Source of the DNA: Tangfeifania diversioriginum
GTDB taxonomy: Bacteria; Bacteroidota; Bacteroidia; Bacteroidales; Prolixibacteraceae
Direction: 5' to 3'
NCBI RefSeq assembly: GCF_900141875.1
Contig: NZ_FQZE01000023.1
Span: 1-64,000, forward strand
Length of the DNA stretch: 64,000 nucleotides
In this document: positions 17,513 to 26,853 of the stretch, piece after piece
How the letters are laid out: every line of letters begins with the position of its first letter
Numbering within the stretch: position 1 is the stretch's first letter
Notes under the pieces: model-generated
The model's database searches: none
What the model was told of the DNA's origin: nothing
The model's input: the letters and a program-made list of their open reading frames with translations, nothing else
Made by a program: the position numbers and the translations under genes

Positions 17513-18955
17513 ATGACCCGTACTATTCTGAAAATATTAACAATCAGTTTTATGTGTTGTGGAAATTCGCTGGCAGCACAAGAAATCTGGCGCGAAAATT
17601 TTTCCGAGCCTGGAAAAGGGATTTGGGGAAGTGGAGAAAAATATATCGTATCCGATTTTTCCGGCATTACAACCTGGAACCTTGAATTTGATGAAAATGA
17701 ACTGACACTAATTGATGCTGAGGATTATGCCAAAACGGTTTCTACTTCCGGCGGAAGGTTTGAAGTGCGTGATATTCATGGTGAAGTAGTGTGGCGCTCA
17801 GAATGGATTGATATCTCGGGTTTAGAAAAGGTGGATATTGAACTCACCGCTTCGGAAACGGGCAGTGGCGCCAACACCGAAACCAAATACCTGAAAACTT
17901 TTTACCGGTTGGATGAAGGTGAAGAAATTCCCTTTGCAGAATACAGCGCAAATGCCGGAAACTGGGGCTCGGTTCAGGCTGTCAGCAAAGGCCTGAAGGG
18001 CAATTCGCTGCAAATTGTTTGCTACCTTTCCAACCATTATGCCAACGATAAAGTGATTTTGGATGAAGTGGTGGTTGCTGCCGAAGAAAAATACTACCCG
18101 CCGGCTGAACCGGGCGAAATCATTTTAAATGAAATTTTGTTTAATCCGTTTCCCGATGGCGAAGATTATGTGGAGATTTACAATAATTCTAACCGTGTGA
18201 TTCCTCTCGGAAAATTGTTTCTGGCGTCGCGCGACAAAGAATTTCAGCTGGAACAGATTTACGATTTATCTGGAAAAATCTACCTTATTCCCCCAAAAAG
18301 TTATGTGGCCATTACAAAAGATACGAGTGCTGTTTTTCCCTTTTTTCAGATTGAATGCAGCGAATGTTTTCAGCAGGTTGCGCGAATTCCATCATTCAAC
18401 AACGACGACGATTACGTGGTTTTGCTGAATGAAAACCTCGAAATTCTGGATGAATTGTACTATAACGAAAGTATGCATACGCCGTTTCTGGCCGATGTGG
18501 AAGGCGTTTCGCTGGAACGGGTTTCCTTTTCAGAACCCACCAACGCCCCGGGCAACTGGCACTCGGCTTCTTCGGATGCAGGTTATGGGACACCGGGTTA
18601 CGAAAACTCACAGACTGGCAGAGAATTGACCGGAAAACCAAAAGTGATTTTTGAGCCGGAAGCTTTTTCGCCCAACCTCGACGGGTACAACGATGAGTTT
18701 GTAGTTCGGTATGAAATGACGAAACCCGGTTACGTGGCCAACATCACTATTTTTGATGCAGCCGGGCGTTTTGTACAGCACCTGGCCAAAAATGAGATCC
18801 TGGGAACCACAGGAAAATTCGTCTGGAACGGTGAAGACGAAACCGGCAGCCGGCTACCGCTTGGCGTTTACGTGGTAATTGTGGAAATTTTTAATACCGA
18901 AGGGGAAGTTCACCGGTTTAAAGATGGCGTGGTGCTGACAGATATTTTGAAATAA
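17513..18955 (+). CDS. secreted lamin-tail-domain protein with FlgD-like C-terminal domain
   Basis: 480 aa. Signal peptide at residues 1-22 (ISFMCCGNSLAA); a beta-rich domain to ~190; a lamin-tail domain (~197-310) beginning PGEIILNEILFNPFPDGEDY; and a C-terminal FlgD/CHU_C-like Ig fold (~375-480) with FEPEAFSPNLDGYNDEF and LPLGVYVVIVEIF. Such proteins are common surface proteins in Bacteroidota and are often exported by the type IX system, although the tail here looks like the SPN.DG.ND class rather than a classical KxYVK motif. Role unknown. Confidence 0.87.
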   Translation: MTRTILKILTISFMCCGNSLAAQEIWRENFSEPGKGIWGSGEKYIVSDFSGITTWNLEFDENELTLIDAEDYAKTVSTSGGRFEVRDIHGEVVWRSEWIDISGLEKVDIELTASETGSGANTETKYLKTFYRLDEGEEIPFAEYSANAGNWGSVQAVSKGLKGNSLQIVCYLSNHYANDKVILDEVVVAAEEKYYPPAEPGEIILNEILFNPFPDGEDYVEIYNNSNRVIPLGKLFLASRDKEFQLEQIYDLSGKIYLIPPKSYVAITKDTSAVFPFFQIECSECFQQVARIPSFNNDDDYVVLLNENLEILDELYYNESMHTPFLADVEGVSLERVSFSEPTNAPGNWHSASSDAGYGTPGYENSQTGRELTGKPKVIFEPEAFSPNLDGYNDEFVVRYEMTKPGYVANITIFDAAGRFVQHLAKNEILGTTGKFVWNGEDETGSRLPLGVYVVIVEIFNTEGEVHRFKDGVVLTDILK

Positions 18956-19052
18956 AATGCGTTCCCGGAATTTGCCGTGTAATTATTTGCCAAAAATTGA
19001 ACCAATAAAAAAATCATAGTTCTCAAATCAAACCAGTATTGTACTCAAAAAC

Positions 19053-20525
19053 ATGAAACGAAATTTTGCATTTTTTGCCTGGCGGGAATTTACCCGTTCG
19101 GCCTCCTTCGGGAAAAACATGGCCGCCAAAGGAGTACTCATTTTTCTGGCCATCTATTTTTCAGTATCCTTTCTATTTCTCGGTTTCAGTCTGAGCATGT
19201 TTCTCGCTGAAAAGTTTCCGGATCAGTCGGTTGTTTCCGCATTCAATTCCATGATTCTAATTTATGCAGGGACGGATTTGGTCATACGTATTTTCATTCA
19301 AAACCTGCCTACCTTCGGGTTTCAACCGTTTTTGGTGCTTCCGGTAAAAAAACGCCGCATCGCCCGGTACATGCTGAATAAATCGGTTTTCCATTTTTTC
19401 AACATTCTGCCGTTTTTCCTGGTGCTGCCTTTTATGTTTACTTCGGCGGTGAAAGAACTTTCGGGCATTAGTCTGCTGGTATGGTTTTCGGGGCTCTTCT
19501 TTTTGATTTTAATCAACCATTTTCTGGCCATTTTTTTAAAATGGAAAACCAACGAAGACGACCGGTTATTTTATGGTTTTCTGATACTGGCAGTGGCGAT
19601 TTTTGCCCTCAATTATTTCGGAATAGTTGATTTTGCCGGAACTTTTGGGAATTTTTTCGATTGGGTAATTCAAAATCCTGTTGCCGTTTTTTTATTCCCG
19701 GGGACTGCTGCTTTGCTTTATTTTCTGAATGAGCAGTACATTCTTAACCGGTTTTACCCCGACGAGCTTTCGAAGAAGAAAAAACAAGCTGCGGCCCACG
19801 ATTTTTCGTGGTTGGCACGGGTAGGAGAATACGGCAGAATGTTGTCGCTGGAGGTGAAAATGATTTTGCGCAACAAACGTCCGCGTACTTCGGCCATCAT
19901 GTCGGTACTGTTTCTGCTTTATGGGTTGCTGCTTTACAAAGATTACGGCAACGAAATTCCGGAAATCATCCTGGTATTTGGCGGCATGTTTATGACGGGG
20001 ATTTTCAGCATGTCGTACGGGCAGTTTTTTCCCGCCTGGCACAGCCGCTACTATCCGCTACTGATGACTCAGAACGTAAAAATGAAAGAGGTTTTGCAGT
20101 CGGCTTTTTTCCTGATGGCGGCCACCAATGTGGTGTTTTACCTGCTTTCGCTGGGCTACATGTTTATTTCACCAAAAGTACTGTACATTCATTTGGCCGT
20201 AATGCTTTACAATGTGGGCGTGAACTCGGTGGTGATTTTTGCGCTGGGCCTCAACAGCCGAAAATCCATCGACCTCGATACCCGCGCCATGTTCAACTAC
20301 CAGGGAATGGGTGCCACACAGTGGCTTATCGCATTTCCCATTCTGCTTGGCCCCATGGCTGTTTACGGAATCATGGCTTTGGTTTTTGGAAAAATTGCGG
20401 CCTACTTCATTCTCGGCGGACTCGGTTTGGTTGGAATTATCCTGCACCCGCGTTTCATTACTTATTTTACCAGACAATATTTGCGCAAAAAACACAAAAT
20501 GATTGCTGCTTACAAAAATTCTTAA
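19053..20525 (+). CDS. DUF5687 family ABC transporter permease-like protein
   Basis: 490 aa with about 12 hydrophobic segments in two clusters separated by a basic cytosolic stretch (~235-275). The N-terminus WREFTRSASFGKNMAAKG and PFLVLPVKKRRIARYMLNK fit DUF5687. Thirteen bp downstream is an ABC ATPase gene, so it is most likely the membrane half of an ABC exporter. Substrate unknown. Confidence 0.85.
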   Translation: MKRNFAFFAWREFTRSASFGKNMAAKGVLIFLAIYFSVSFLFLGFSLSMFLAEKFPDQSVVSAFNSMILIYAGTDLVIRIFIQNLPTFGFQPFLVLPVKKRRIARYMLNKSVFHFFNILPFFLVLPFMFTSAVKELSGISLLVWFSGLFFLILINHFLAIFLKWKTNEDDRLFYGFLILAVAIFALNYFGIVDFAGTFGNFFDWVIQNPVAVFLFPGTAALLYFLNEQYILNRFYPDELSKKKKQAAAHDFSWLARVGEYGRMLSLEVKMILRNKRPRTSAIMSVLFLLYGLLLYKDYGNEIPEIILVFGGMFMTGIFSMSYGQFFPAWHSRYYPLLMTQNVKMKEVLQSAFFLMAATNVVFYLLSLGYMFISPKVLYIHLAVMLYNVGVNSVVIFALGLNSRKSIDLDTRAMFNYQGMGATQWLIAFPILLGPMAVYGIMALVFGKIAAYFILGGLGLVGIILHPRFITYFTRQYLRKKHKMIAAYKNS

Positions 20526-20538
20526 AAAACAAAAAACT

Positions 20539-21267
20539 ATGATACAAATAACTGATTTACAAAAGGCATACAACCAAAAAACGGTTTTGAACTTGCCCAA
20601 ACTCACAATCAACCGCGGCGAAATTTTCGGGTTGGTAGGCAACAACGGTGCCGGAAAAACCACGCTGTTTTCACTCGTCCTCGACCTGATTCGTGCGACC
20701 AAAGGAAAAGTGACCAGCAACGAAGTGGAAGTGGCCCGCTTTGAAGAGTGGAAAACCTTCACCGGCGCGTACATCGACGAAAGTTTTACCATTGGCTACC
20801 TCACGCCCGATGAGTATTTTACATTTCTGGGCGAACTCCGGAATTTGAACAAAAATGACATTGAACTTTTCCTTTCAGGATTTGACGGTTTTTTTCATGA
20901 CGAAATCCTGGGGAAAAAGAAGTTTATCCGCGACCTTTCCAAAGGAAACCAGAAAAAAGTGGGCGTGGCCGGCGCTTTTATGGGAAATCCCGATGTGGTC
21001 ATTCTCGACGAACCTTTCGCCAACCTTGACCCCACTTCGCAATACAAACTGCGCGAACTGATAAAGGAATATGCAGCAAGCGGCGAAAAAACGCTGCTCA
21101 TTTCCAGCCACGACCTCGACCACGTGGCCGATGTGTGTAGCCGTATCGTCATTCTTGAAAAAGGTGAAGTGGTAAAAGATGTACCCAAAACAGAAACCAC
21201 ACTGGCCGAACTGGAAGAATTTTTTACCGGAGAGAAAGAGGAAAAAACATTTTATGATGATTTGTAA
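20539..21267 (+). CDS. ABC transporter ATP-binding protein
   Basis: 242 aa from ATG 20539; the longer frame begins at TTG inside the permease gene. Walker A GNNGAGKTT, signature LSKGNQKKVGVAGA (LSxGN, typical of bacterial ABC-2-like ATPases), Walker B VVILDEPFANLD and the switch His in LISSHDLDHV are all present. It pairs with the DUF5687 permease just upstream. C-terminal tail is acidic. Confidence 0.93.
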   Translation: MIQITDLQKAYNQKTVLNLPKLTINRGEIFGLVGNNGAGKTTLFSLVLDLIRATKGKVTSNEVEVARFEEWKTFTGAYIDESFTIGYLTPDEYFTFLGELRNLNKNDIELFLSGFDGFFHDEILGKKKFIRDLSKGNQKKVGVAGAFMGNPDVVILDEPFANLDPTSQYKLRELIKEYAASGEKTLLISSHDLDHVADVCSRIVILEKGEVVKDVPKTETTLAELEEFFTGEKEEKTFYDDL

Positions 21268-21317
21268 AACTAAAGCAACCTTTTTGGCCTGCAAATCATC
21301 TTTCTGAAAAACCAAGA

Positions 21318-21884
21318 ATGAAAAAACTGAAAACTTTACTTCTTGCAACTTTCCTCTTTTTCTGTGTTTTATCATCCAAAGCCGATGTCATTTACACTCC
21401 GGTTACCCACATGGGCGCTGTTGTTTCGCTGGAAGGAATTGCCAGCTACGAACTGGCTTTTTCGCGGTCAAACACATTGAATTTCTGGGGTGGTGCAGGT
21501 TTCGTTTTCCCGCTGGGCGGATTTTTTCATCCCGCTTACGGCACCGAGGCCGCAATTGAACTCCGGCAATATTTCAACAAAAACAGCTTTCAACGATTCA
21601 ATCTGGGATTTTACGCGGGCCTGGCATACATGAATGCGCCGGAACTCTACCGCGGCAGTGCGATTGACCGGTACACTTCGGTAGGATTTGTACCCGGTTT
21701 AAAACTTACATACAAACTTCAACTGGCTCCCAAACTAATTGCTGAACCCTACATCAGCCTTTCGGTTCCTTTTTACGAAGAAAAATTCAGCGAAATTTTT
21801 GACGAAAATTCAGACGGCGGGTTTGTTGTAACACTTGGTTTGCGCATTGGTTTCAATCAGGTAAAAAAGCTTTTTGAAAAATAA
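21318..21884 (+). CDS. small outer-membrane beta-barrel-like protein
   Basis: 188 aa with a signal peptide (LLATFLFFCVLSSKA) and alternating aromatic beta strands (NLGFYAGLAYMNAPELY, GFVPGLKLTYKLQ) ending in GLRIGFNQVKKLFEK. An 8-stranded barrel is plausible. It follows the ABC operon with a 50-bp gap, perhaps cotranscribed. No specific function recognised. Confidence 0.75.
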   Translation: MKKLKTLLLATFLFFCVLSSKADVIYTPVTHMGAVVSLEGIASYELAFSRSNTLNFWGGAGFVFPLGGFFHPAYGTEAAIELRQYFNKNSFQRFNLGFYAGLAYMNAPELYRGSAIDRYTSVGFVPGLKLTYKLQLAPKLIAEPYISLSVPFYEEKFSEIFDENSDGGFVVTLGLRIGFNQVKKLFEK

Positions 21885-21939
21885 TGCCCCCAACGCAACC
21901 TCTTGTTCAATATTTGCATCTTGATTAAAAACGAAAAAA

Positions 21940-23355
21940 ATGCGCTTTAAATTTATCCTTTGGGTTTTTCTGCTTTTAACGATTTTTCATAAGTATTCAA
22001 TAGCTCAGGAACTGACTTTCGGGCCGGTCAACGGAATTAATTTTTCCAATATACGGGGCGAAATGACATACGATACCTGGAGTGCCAAACCCGGCCCGGT
22101 TAATGGCATTTTTGCCAAAGCTTCACTGGGCAACTGGCTGGCCCTGCGAACCGGCGCAGAATTTACAAGTTTTTATTACCAGGAAAAATGGAACTACACA
22201 AATTATTATGCCGATCCGGTTCCGTGGGATATTTCGTATAGCAGCAGTTCTTTTATGCCGGGCGGTTGTATCATAGGACCTTCTTCACCAGCCAAATGGG
22301 ATTATCATTTTCTGCGGGTGCCGCTTATGCTGGAATGGAAAACCCCGGGAAAACTCAGCTTTGGCTTTGGTGCCGGGGCGCACTATTCTTTTCTGATGAA
22401 TGATGAATATACCGGAAAAGACAAAGAACTGCATTCGGAAGAGCTTCGGGAAGAAAATTCTCCGCCCGGAACCGATTGGGGCTGGATGCTTTCGGCATCG
22501 CTGAATTATGCGTTAAACAGCCGGTGGAATATTTTTTTGGAAGGGCGTACAACTTATGGGAAAGAGGTTTATCGGGAAAGAATAAAGGGGAAAAACGGTT
22601 CTTCCGAATTGCTGTTCGGTGTGGGATTTTCTCCGTTTTCAAAACCGGTGAAAGAGCAGCAAGGCCCTGCGCCCGGTCGCCGGATTGAAATTATGCCCCA
22701 CGCGGGTATCTCTTTTTCAAAATCGGCAGACCCGGACAAAAAAAGCGATTATGCTGTATTTTCGGGCTTAAATTCGGGTGTTTCTGTGAAAATTCGTGTT
22801 GACAGCTCTTTTTCAATAATTTCCGGAACATGGATTGAACCAAAAGGCTACCGTATTGAAAAGCCAAGTCAATCAAGAGTTTATTACAATTACACGCAAA
22901 ACTCCGAACAGACAGTCAATTTTCGGTCGGATGTTTCACTCGGTTACCTGACCATTCCGCTGCTGGGAGAAGTTTCGTTCGGAAACCGGTTCACCACGAA
23001 TATTCAGTTCGGATTGTATTATTCGTTGCTGCAAAATGCGATGGCAAAAGGAGAAGAAACCCGGGAATACAACTACGGAAACGGCTATCAAAAGCAGCGG
23101 GAATATTTCGCTCAAAATGTGGAAGGCTGGTTCAGAAACGATGATTTGGGCGCAATAACCGGTCTGCGATTTGAATACCGGATTCTTCCGAAAATCAAAA
23201 TCTATACTGCTTTACAGGCAGCACTGGGATTTATTAAATTAGGCGATGACTCAGAGGATGAGACATCTGGACCTACTCCCACACAACTTAAGAATTTCAA
23301 AAACCGTACTGTAACGGCTTCTTTCGGACTGGCAATTCCTGTGGTTCAAAACTAA
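21940..23355 (+). CDS. outer-membrane protein with two PorT-like barrels in tandem
   Basis: 471 aa; signal peptide at ~1-22. The first barrel (~23-215) opens with LTFGPVNGINFSNIRGEM and closes with ELLFGVGFSPF; the second (~230-471) opens with IEIMPHAGISFSKSAD and closes with TVTASFGLAIPVV. Both follow the G.K.G.N.S...G strand pattern of the Bacteroidota porin/PorT group. A duplicated barrel within one chain is unusual for this group. The Asp-box lipoprotein gene follows 13 bp downstream, suggesting a surface pair. Confidence 0.75.
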   Translation: MRFKFILWVFLLLTIFHKYSIAQELTFGPVNGINFSNIRGEMTYDTWSAKPGPVNGIFAKASLGNWLALRTGAEFTSFYYQEKWNYTNYYADPVPWDISYSSSSFMPGGCIIGPSSPAKWDYHFLRVPLMLEWKTPGKLSFGFGAGAHYSFLMNDEYTGKDKELHSEELREENSPPGTDWGWMLSASLNYALNSRWNIFLEGRTTYGKEVYRERIKGKNGSSELLFGVGFSPFSKPVKEQQGPAPGRRIEIMPHAGISFSKSADPDKKSDYAVFSGLNSGVSVKIRVDSSFSIISGTWIEPKGYRIEKPSQSRVYYNYTQNSEQTVNFRSDVSLGYLTIPLLGEVSFGNRFTTNIQFGLYYSLLQNAMAKGEETREYNYGNGYQKQREYFAQNVEGWFRNDDLGAITGLRFEYRILPKIKIYTALQAALGFIKLGDDSEDETSGPTPTQLKNFKNRTVTASFGLAIPVVQN

Positions 23356-23368
23356 AAATTAACTCACA

Positions 23369-24664
23369 ATGAAACGAATTCTTTTCTTCATACTTTCCAT
23401 CCTGGTTTTTACCGCATGTGAACAATATCCAACACCAGGCACTCAGATTCTGAAACAATTCAGTTTTCAAATTATTGGAGCAAACCAATTTGCTGAAGCT
23501 GGAAATTATTTACCCGACAGCGTAGGAATTATTATCGATTTTAAGTCGCTCGTTCCAGCCGGAGAAAGACAATTTACAATGGAAATAGAAGTTGCTGAAG
23601 GTGGAGGCACAGTGGACCAAACGGTAGTTTATTCCGACAAAATCGGCATAATGAAAACCCGCTGGAAAGTGGGCTATACATCGAACGAACAAATTTTGAA
23701 AGTAAAAATTTACGATACGGAAGGTTTGTTTTCTGCAGAAACTGAAATTCGGGCAACTTCCTATTTTACCGACAAGCTGAACACAATTGATAAAGGATTT
23801 TTAGTGGGTATTGGTGGCATGGTGCGCGATACCATAAACCAACGTTCTATGCTCATTTCAGGTAGAAACCTGTATGTATTAACAGATGATTTTTTAAATT
23901 GGAAACGAATTGGTTATCCGTTCAGCACTTCGCTAAAGGAACTGGAAATAAACAGTAAAGGAGAAGTTTTTGCCGCCGGATGGAATGGGAATTTATACAA
24001 AACAAGCGATTGGGGTGAAAACTGGTATGATCTGGGTAAACCCATCCCCGAAAATCCTTACCATTATGAACTTACCATCACCAAAGACGACTACATCTGG
24101 GCAAATAAGTGGGAACACGGCATTTATTGTTCCAAAGACAATGGAATTACCTGGCAAAAAGATATTTCCGGTTTGGAGAAGCAGGAAGAACTGGGCCGTA
24201 TTTTTACGTTTGCAGATACCTCACACATGGCCATTTCGTATCATAATTTAAACATTCTGCAAACATCGGATGATGGGCTAACCTGGAAACCGATAAATAC
24301 ACCGGAATATTCGTTAACCATGTTTGTTACCGATGAGAATGCTATCATTGCCCAAAATCAGGGTGGTTTCCGGTTGCATAAATCAACAGATGGGGGGCAA
24401 ACATACAAGCAGTTTTTTTCACCACATGTGGCTTATGGCACTTCCTCTAAACATTTATACGACAAATTCGGAAACGATTATTATGTGCTGGCGCCGGGAG
24501 GCGGAGTCTGGAAAACAAAAGATTTTGAAGAATTTACAGAACTGTTTACATTTTCAAAACAACGCAATTTGTTTATCGACCATCAGGGAAATATTTATGC
24601 AAGTGGTTATAGTTATTCAAATGCAGCCAACGATCCTACCTTAATTTTGCCTGTTACAAATTAA
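23369..24664 (+). CDS. lipoprotein with Asp-box (BNR) repeat propeller
   Basis: 431 aa. Lipobox LVFTAC places the acylated Cys at residue 17. After an N-terminal Ig-like region, at least four Asp-box turns are visible: KTSDWGENW, CSKDNGITW, QTSDDGLTW and KSTDGGQTY, the S-x-D-x-G-x-x-W pattern of sialidase-like or Ycf48-like propellers. Catalytic sialidase residues were not identified, so binding or scaffolding is as likely as enzymatic activity. Probably cotranscribed with the two-barrel protein upstream. Confidence 0.85.
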   Translation: MKRILFFILSILVFTACEQYPTPGTQILKQFSFQIIGANQFAEAGNYLPDSVGIIIDFKSLVPAGERQFTMEIEVAEGGGTVDQTVVYSDKIGIMKTRWKVGYTSNEQILKVKIYDTEGLFSAETEIRATSYFTDKLNTIDKGFLVGIGGMVRDTINQRSMLISGRNLYVLTDDFLNWKRIGYPFSTSLKELEINSKGEVFAAGWNGNLYKTSDWGENWYDLGKPIPENPYHYELTITKDDYIWANKWEHGIYCSKDNGITWQKDISGLEKQEELGRIFTFADTSHMAISYHNLNILQTSDDGLTWKPINTPEYSLTMFVTDENAIIAQNQGGFRLHKSTDGGQTYKQFFSPHVAYGTSSKHLYDKFGNDYYVLAPGGGVWKTKDFEEFTELFTFSKQRNLFIDHQGNIYASGYSYSNAANDPTLILPVTN

Positions 24665-24721
24665 TTACGAAAGTTATTTACTTTTTGTAACTTGAGGCCA
24701 AATTTATCAATCCTTTTTCCG

Positions 24722-25192
24722 ATGGAAACCGAACAAAAAACCGCACAGGAAATATTTGAGAAAATGGCCGCCCATTGCAGCCGCTCCGAGCAGTGCTCAA
24801 CCGATATTCATAAAAAAATTACAACTGCCGGGCTGAGCAGTGATGAGGCAGATGAAATTATCGAAAAGCTGAAAGCCGAAAAGTTTATCGACGATGAGCG
24901 ATATGTGCGTTCTTATGTTTCCGATAAATTCAAATTCAACAAATGGGGAAAGGTAAAAATACGCCACTACCTGAAAATGAAAGGCCTTTCGGATGAATTA
25001 ATCCAGGCCGGGCTGAATAAAATTGAGACGGACAAGTACCACGAAACTCTCATCAAAACGATGAAAGAAAAAGCCCGCAAGGTGAAAAAGAAAAACAAAT
25101 ACGAAAAAATGGGGCAGATTATCCGGTTTGCCCAGAACCGCGGCTTCGAGCCCGAAATGATTCACCGCTATTTGAATGAGGTGGTGGATTGA
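24722..25192 (+). CDS. recX: RecX family regulatory protein
   Basis: 156 aa from ATG 24722 (a TTG 30 nt earlier gives a longer frame). Three-helix RecX repeats are visible: CSTDIHKKITTAGLSSDEAD, IDDERYVRSYVSDKFKFNKW with KIRHYLKMKGLSDELI, and RFAQNRGFEPEMIHRYLNE. RecX inhibits or modulates RecA filaments. recA is not adjacent. It converges on the AbiEii gene with 14 bp between. Confidence 0.9.
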   Translation: METEQKTAQEIFEKMAAHCSRSEQCSTDIHKKITTAGLSSDEADEIIEKLKAEKFIDDERYVRSYVSDKFKFNKWGKVKIRHYLKMKGLSDELIQAGLNKIETDKYHETLIKTMKEKARKVKKKNKYEKMGQIIRFAQNRGFEPEMIHRYLNEVVD

Positions 25193-25206
25193 TGCGCATA
25201 TCCTGC

Positions 25207-25905
25207 TTATTCAAAAATTGGAAATTTCTGATAAAACCTCAACAATTCAATGGTTTCTGGTCGCAACCTGGTGCGGACAAACTTTTTTAAATCATCTTCC
25301 ATCAAATCACCCATTCCGTGTAAAATTCGTTTGTCGTCAATTTTATCCAGCCTGTCAATACATTTCTGAATATATTTCTCAAATGGCATTTCCATTCTGG
25401 ATTCAACAATTTCTTTATTTACAGGCGTTTGGTTTTTCATAAAAAACCAGCTATCGAAAATATCACGGTTGGCAATAACTTCCCTGTCAAGAAGTGTACA
25501 TAGTTTATGGGCAAACATGTCTTGTTTAACCATCACTTTCATGTTGATTCCCAGCAGATTTTTTATTTCGTAACGGTCATTGAAAACCCGCTTTGAAATT
25601 TCGATCTTCAGTTTCCGCTCACCAATTCCGTAATCCAAGACTATAACCGGCCCATTAAACTTTTTGGCTTCATCAAATATTTTCCCATGTTTTAATACAA
25701 TGTTTCTAACCTTCTCATAAACCAGATTTTCTTTTTCTATATGAAGGAGGTTAAAATCCAAATCGACAGAAAAACGGGGTAAATCATAAAAATACATCAG
25801 TGCGGTACCTCCCTTAAATCCTAAACTTCCAGCCAGTTCAATATCGGAATAAATGGCTTTGAGCAATTGCACCAGAAAAAATTTATGTTTGTTGACATCA
25901 ACCAT
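25207..25905 (-). CDS. AbiEii-family nucleotidyltransferase toxin
   Basis: 232 aa. The catalytic core is LGFKGGTALMYFYDLPRFSVDLDF, shown here in parts: GFKGGTAL, then the paired aspartates of SVDLDF, as in DNA polymerase-beta-type nucleotidyltransferases of AbiEii/MenT type. Downstream KQDMFAHKLCTLLDRE is the conserved third block. Family members block growth by adding nucleotides to tRNA or through GTP binding, giving phage-abortive infection. Its start overlaps the antitoxin gene by 8 bp, the usual antitoxin-first order of AbiE operons. Confidence 0.9.
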   Translation of the reverse strand: MVDVNKHKFFLVQLLKAIYSDIELAGSLGFKGGTALMYFYDLPRFSVDLDFNLLHIEKENLVYEKVRNIVLKHGKIFDEAKKFNGPVIVLDYGIGERKLKIEISKRVFNDRYEIKNLLGINMKVMVKQDMFAHKLCTLLDREVIANRDIFDSWFFMKNQTPVNKEIVESRMEMPFEKYIQKCIDRLDKIDDKRILHGMGDLMEDDLKKFVRTRLRPETIELLRFYQKFPIFE

Positions 25906-26485
25906 TTTTAAAAATTTTGGTTACCCGTTCCGTCAGGGCTTTCGACTGATATCCGCTCAATAATTTATCAATTTTTTCTTTATCCAGTGGGTTTAAGTTA
26001 TCGAAAAAAAAACCAGGATCAAGGTAAAGCAAGTCCAGAAAGGCTCTTTCAGGAGTGGCCATATTCACAAAATCTGGTTTTTGAACGATTCCTGAAGTAT
26101 TCACGAGTACATTGTCCTTGATTTTACGAAACCGGTAAATCTGACCGTTTATCTCAATTTCCCGGCTCAGATAACTGACTGATGTTATGAACGAAGTGTA
26201 TTGAAAAATAACGCCCGACCTTTGCAACACATATTCCAGGGAGATATATGAAGGTGTATAAACCGAACAGGCCAGCTCTTCCGGATTAAATCCCGGTTTG
26301 GCATAAATTCCTTTTCGCGGATTTTCCAGTTTTCCGGTACGTATATAATAATTCAGTTTTTGATTAAGCGAAATAAAATTCGTTTCTCCGGAAAGCATAG
26401 CAATTTCATTCAACCGAAATACCGATTTATTTGATTGATAAATGATAAAAAGTATTTCCCCTTTTATTATTTGTGAACTGAACAT
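25898..26485 (-). CDS. AbiEi-family antitoxin/autoregulator
   Basis: 195 aa. An N-terminal winged helix-turn-helix (RLNEIAMLSGETNFISLNQK, KLENPRKGIYAKPGF) is followed by the AbiEi C-terminal domain (TPSYISLEYVLQRSGVIFQ, ATPERAFLDLLYLDPG). AbiEi neutralises AbiEii and represses its own promoter. A 11-bp inverted repeat flanks the start codon region and overlaps the -7 box (26469-26541), matching that expectation. Confidence 0.88.
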   Translation of the reverse strand: MFSSQIIKGEILFIIYQSNKSVFRLNEIAMLSGETNFISLNQKLNYYIRTGKLENPRKGIYAKPGFNPEELACSVYTPSYISLEYVLQRSGVIFQYTSFITSVSYLSREIEINGQIYRFRKIKDNVLVNTSGIVQKPDFVNMATPERAFLDLLYLDPGFFFDNLNPLDKEKIDKLLSGYQSKALTERVTKIFKNG

Positions 26486-26541
26486 TTCAATATTTCATAT
26501 ATATAGTTCACAAATGTAAAATAATCTTAATTCATGAACAA
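26469..26541 (-). promoter_or_regulatory. abiE promoter with palindromic operator
   Basis: ATTTGTGAACT (26469-26479) and its exact reverse complement AGTTCACAAAT (26505-26515) bracket the ATG at 26485. Read on the minus strand, a TACATTTG -7 box (26511-26518) overlaps the upstream arm, with a TTG 20 bp further upstream (26539-26541). A second small palindrome (26540-26556) lies at the -33 region. This looks like an autoregulatory site for AbiEi. Confidence 0.6.
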
Positions 26542-26577
26542 CTTTTACAAAAAGTTAATTTAAACATTTCTAAGGAT

Positions 26578-26853
26578 TTACCCTTCAAGCCCGGCAAGAA
26601 ACTCCCTGGTTGGCTGAATTACCAGGTGGCTGAAAGAATAGTCTTTCGTACTGCGCGTAACGATAGTCGTTAATTTTCCTTCCTCTGCACAAAATTTTTG
26701 CAACCCGTCTTCAAAATTCCTGAAATCAGAAAAAAGCAACTTTTTGACCGTCGATTTTCCTACCAGCAAAATTTCAATCAACTCAAGCAGCGCCATCAGC
26801 TGCCTTTTGGCTATTTTCGCCGATTCAAGTTTGCTTACCACGTAATTAATTGC
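26578..26853 (-). pseudogene. C-terminal remnant of a PIN-domain (VapC-like) toxin
   Basis: The open part encodes about 91 residues starting AINYVVSKLESAKIAK and running through FRNFEDGLQKFCAEEGK, TIVTRSTKDYSFSHLVI and PTREFLAG. These match the second half of PIN proteins: the DFEDALQ acidic motif and the ITRNxKDF...I.TPxEFL ending. The first half, with the catalytic D of the xDTN motif, is missing: an in-frame TAA at 26854-26856 and the prfB promoter replace it. A GTG at 26841 could start translation of 87 aa, but the fold would be incomplete. Confidence 0.7.

Noticed and set aside
19808-20542. 244-codon frame overlapping the DUF5687 permease
   Set aside because: It lies wholly inside the permease gene in another frame, has no family signal, and the permease frame shows clear membrane helices.
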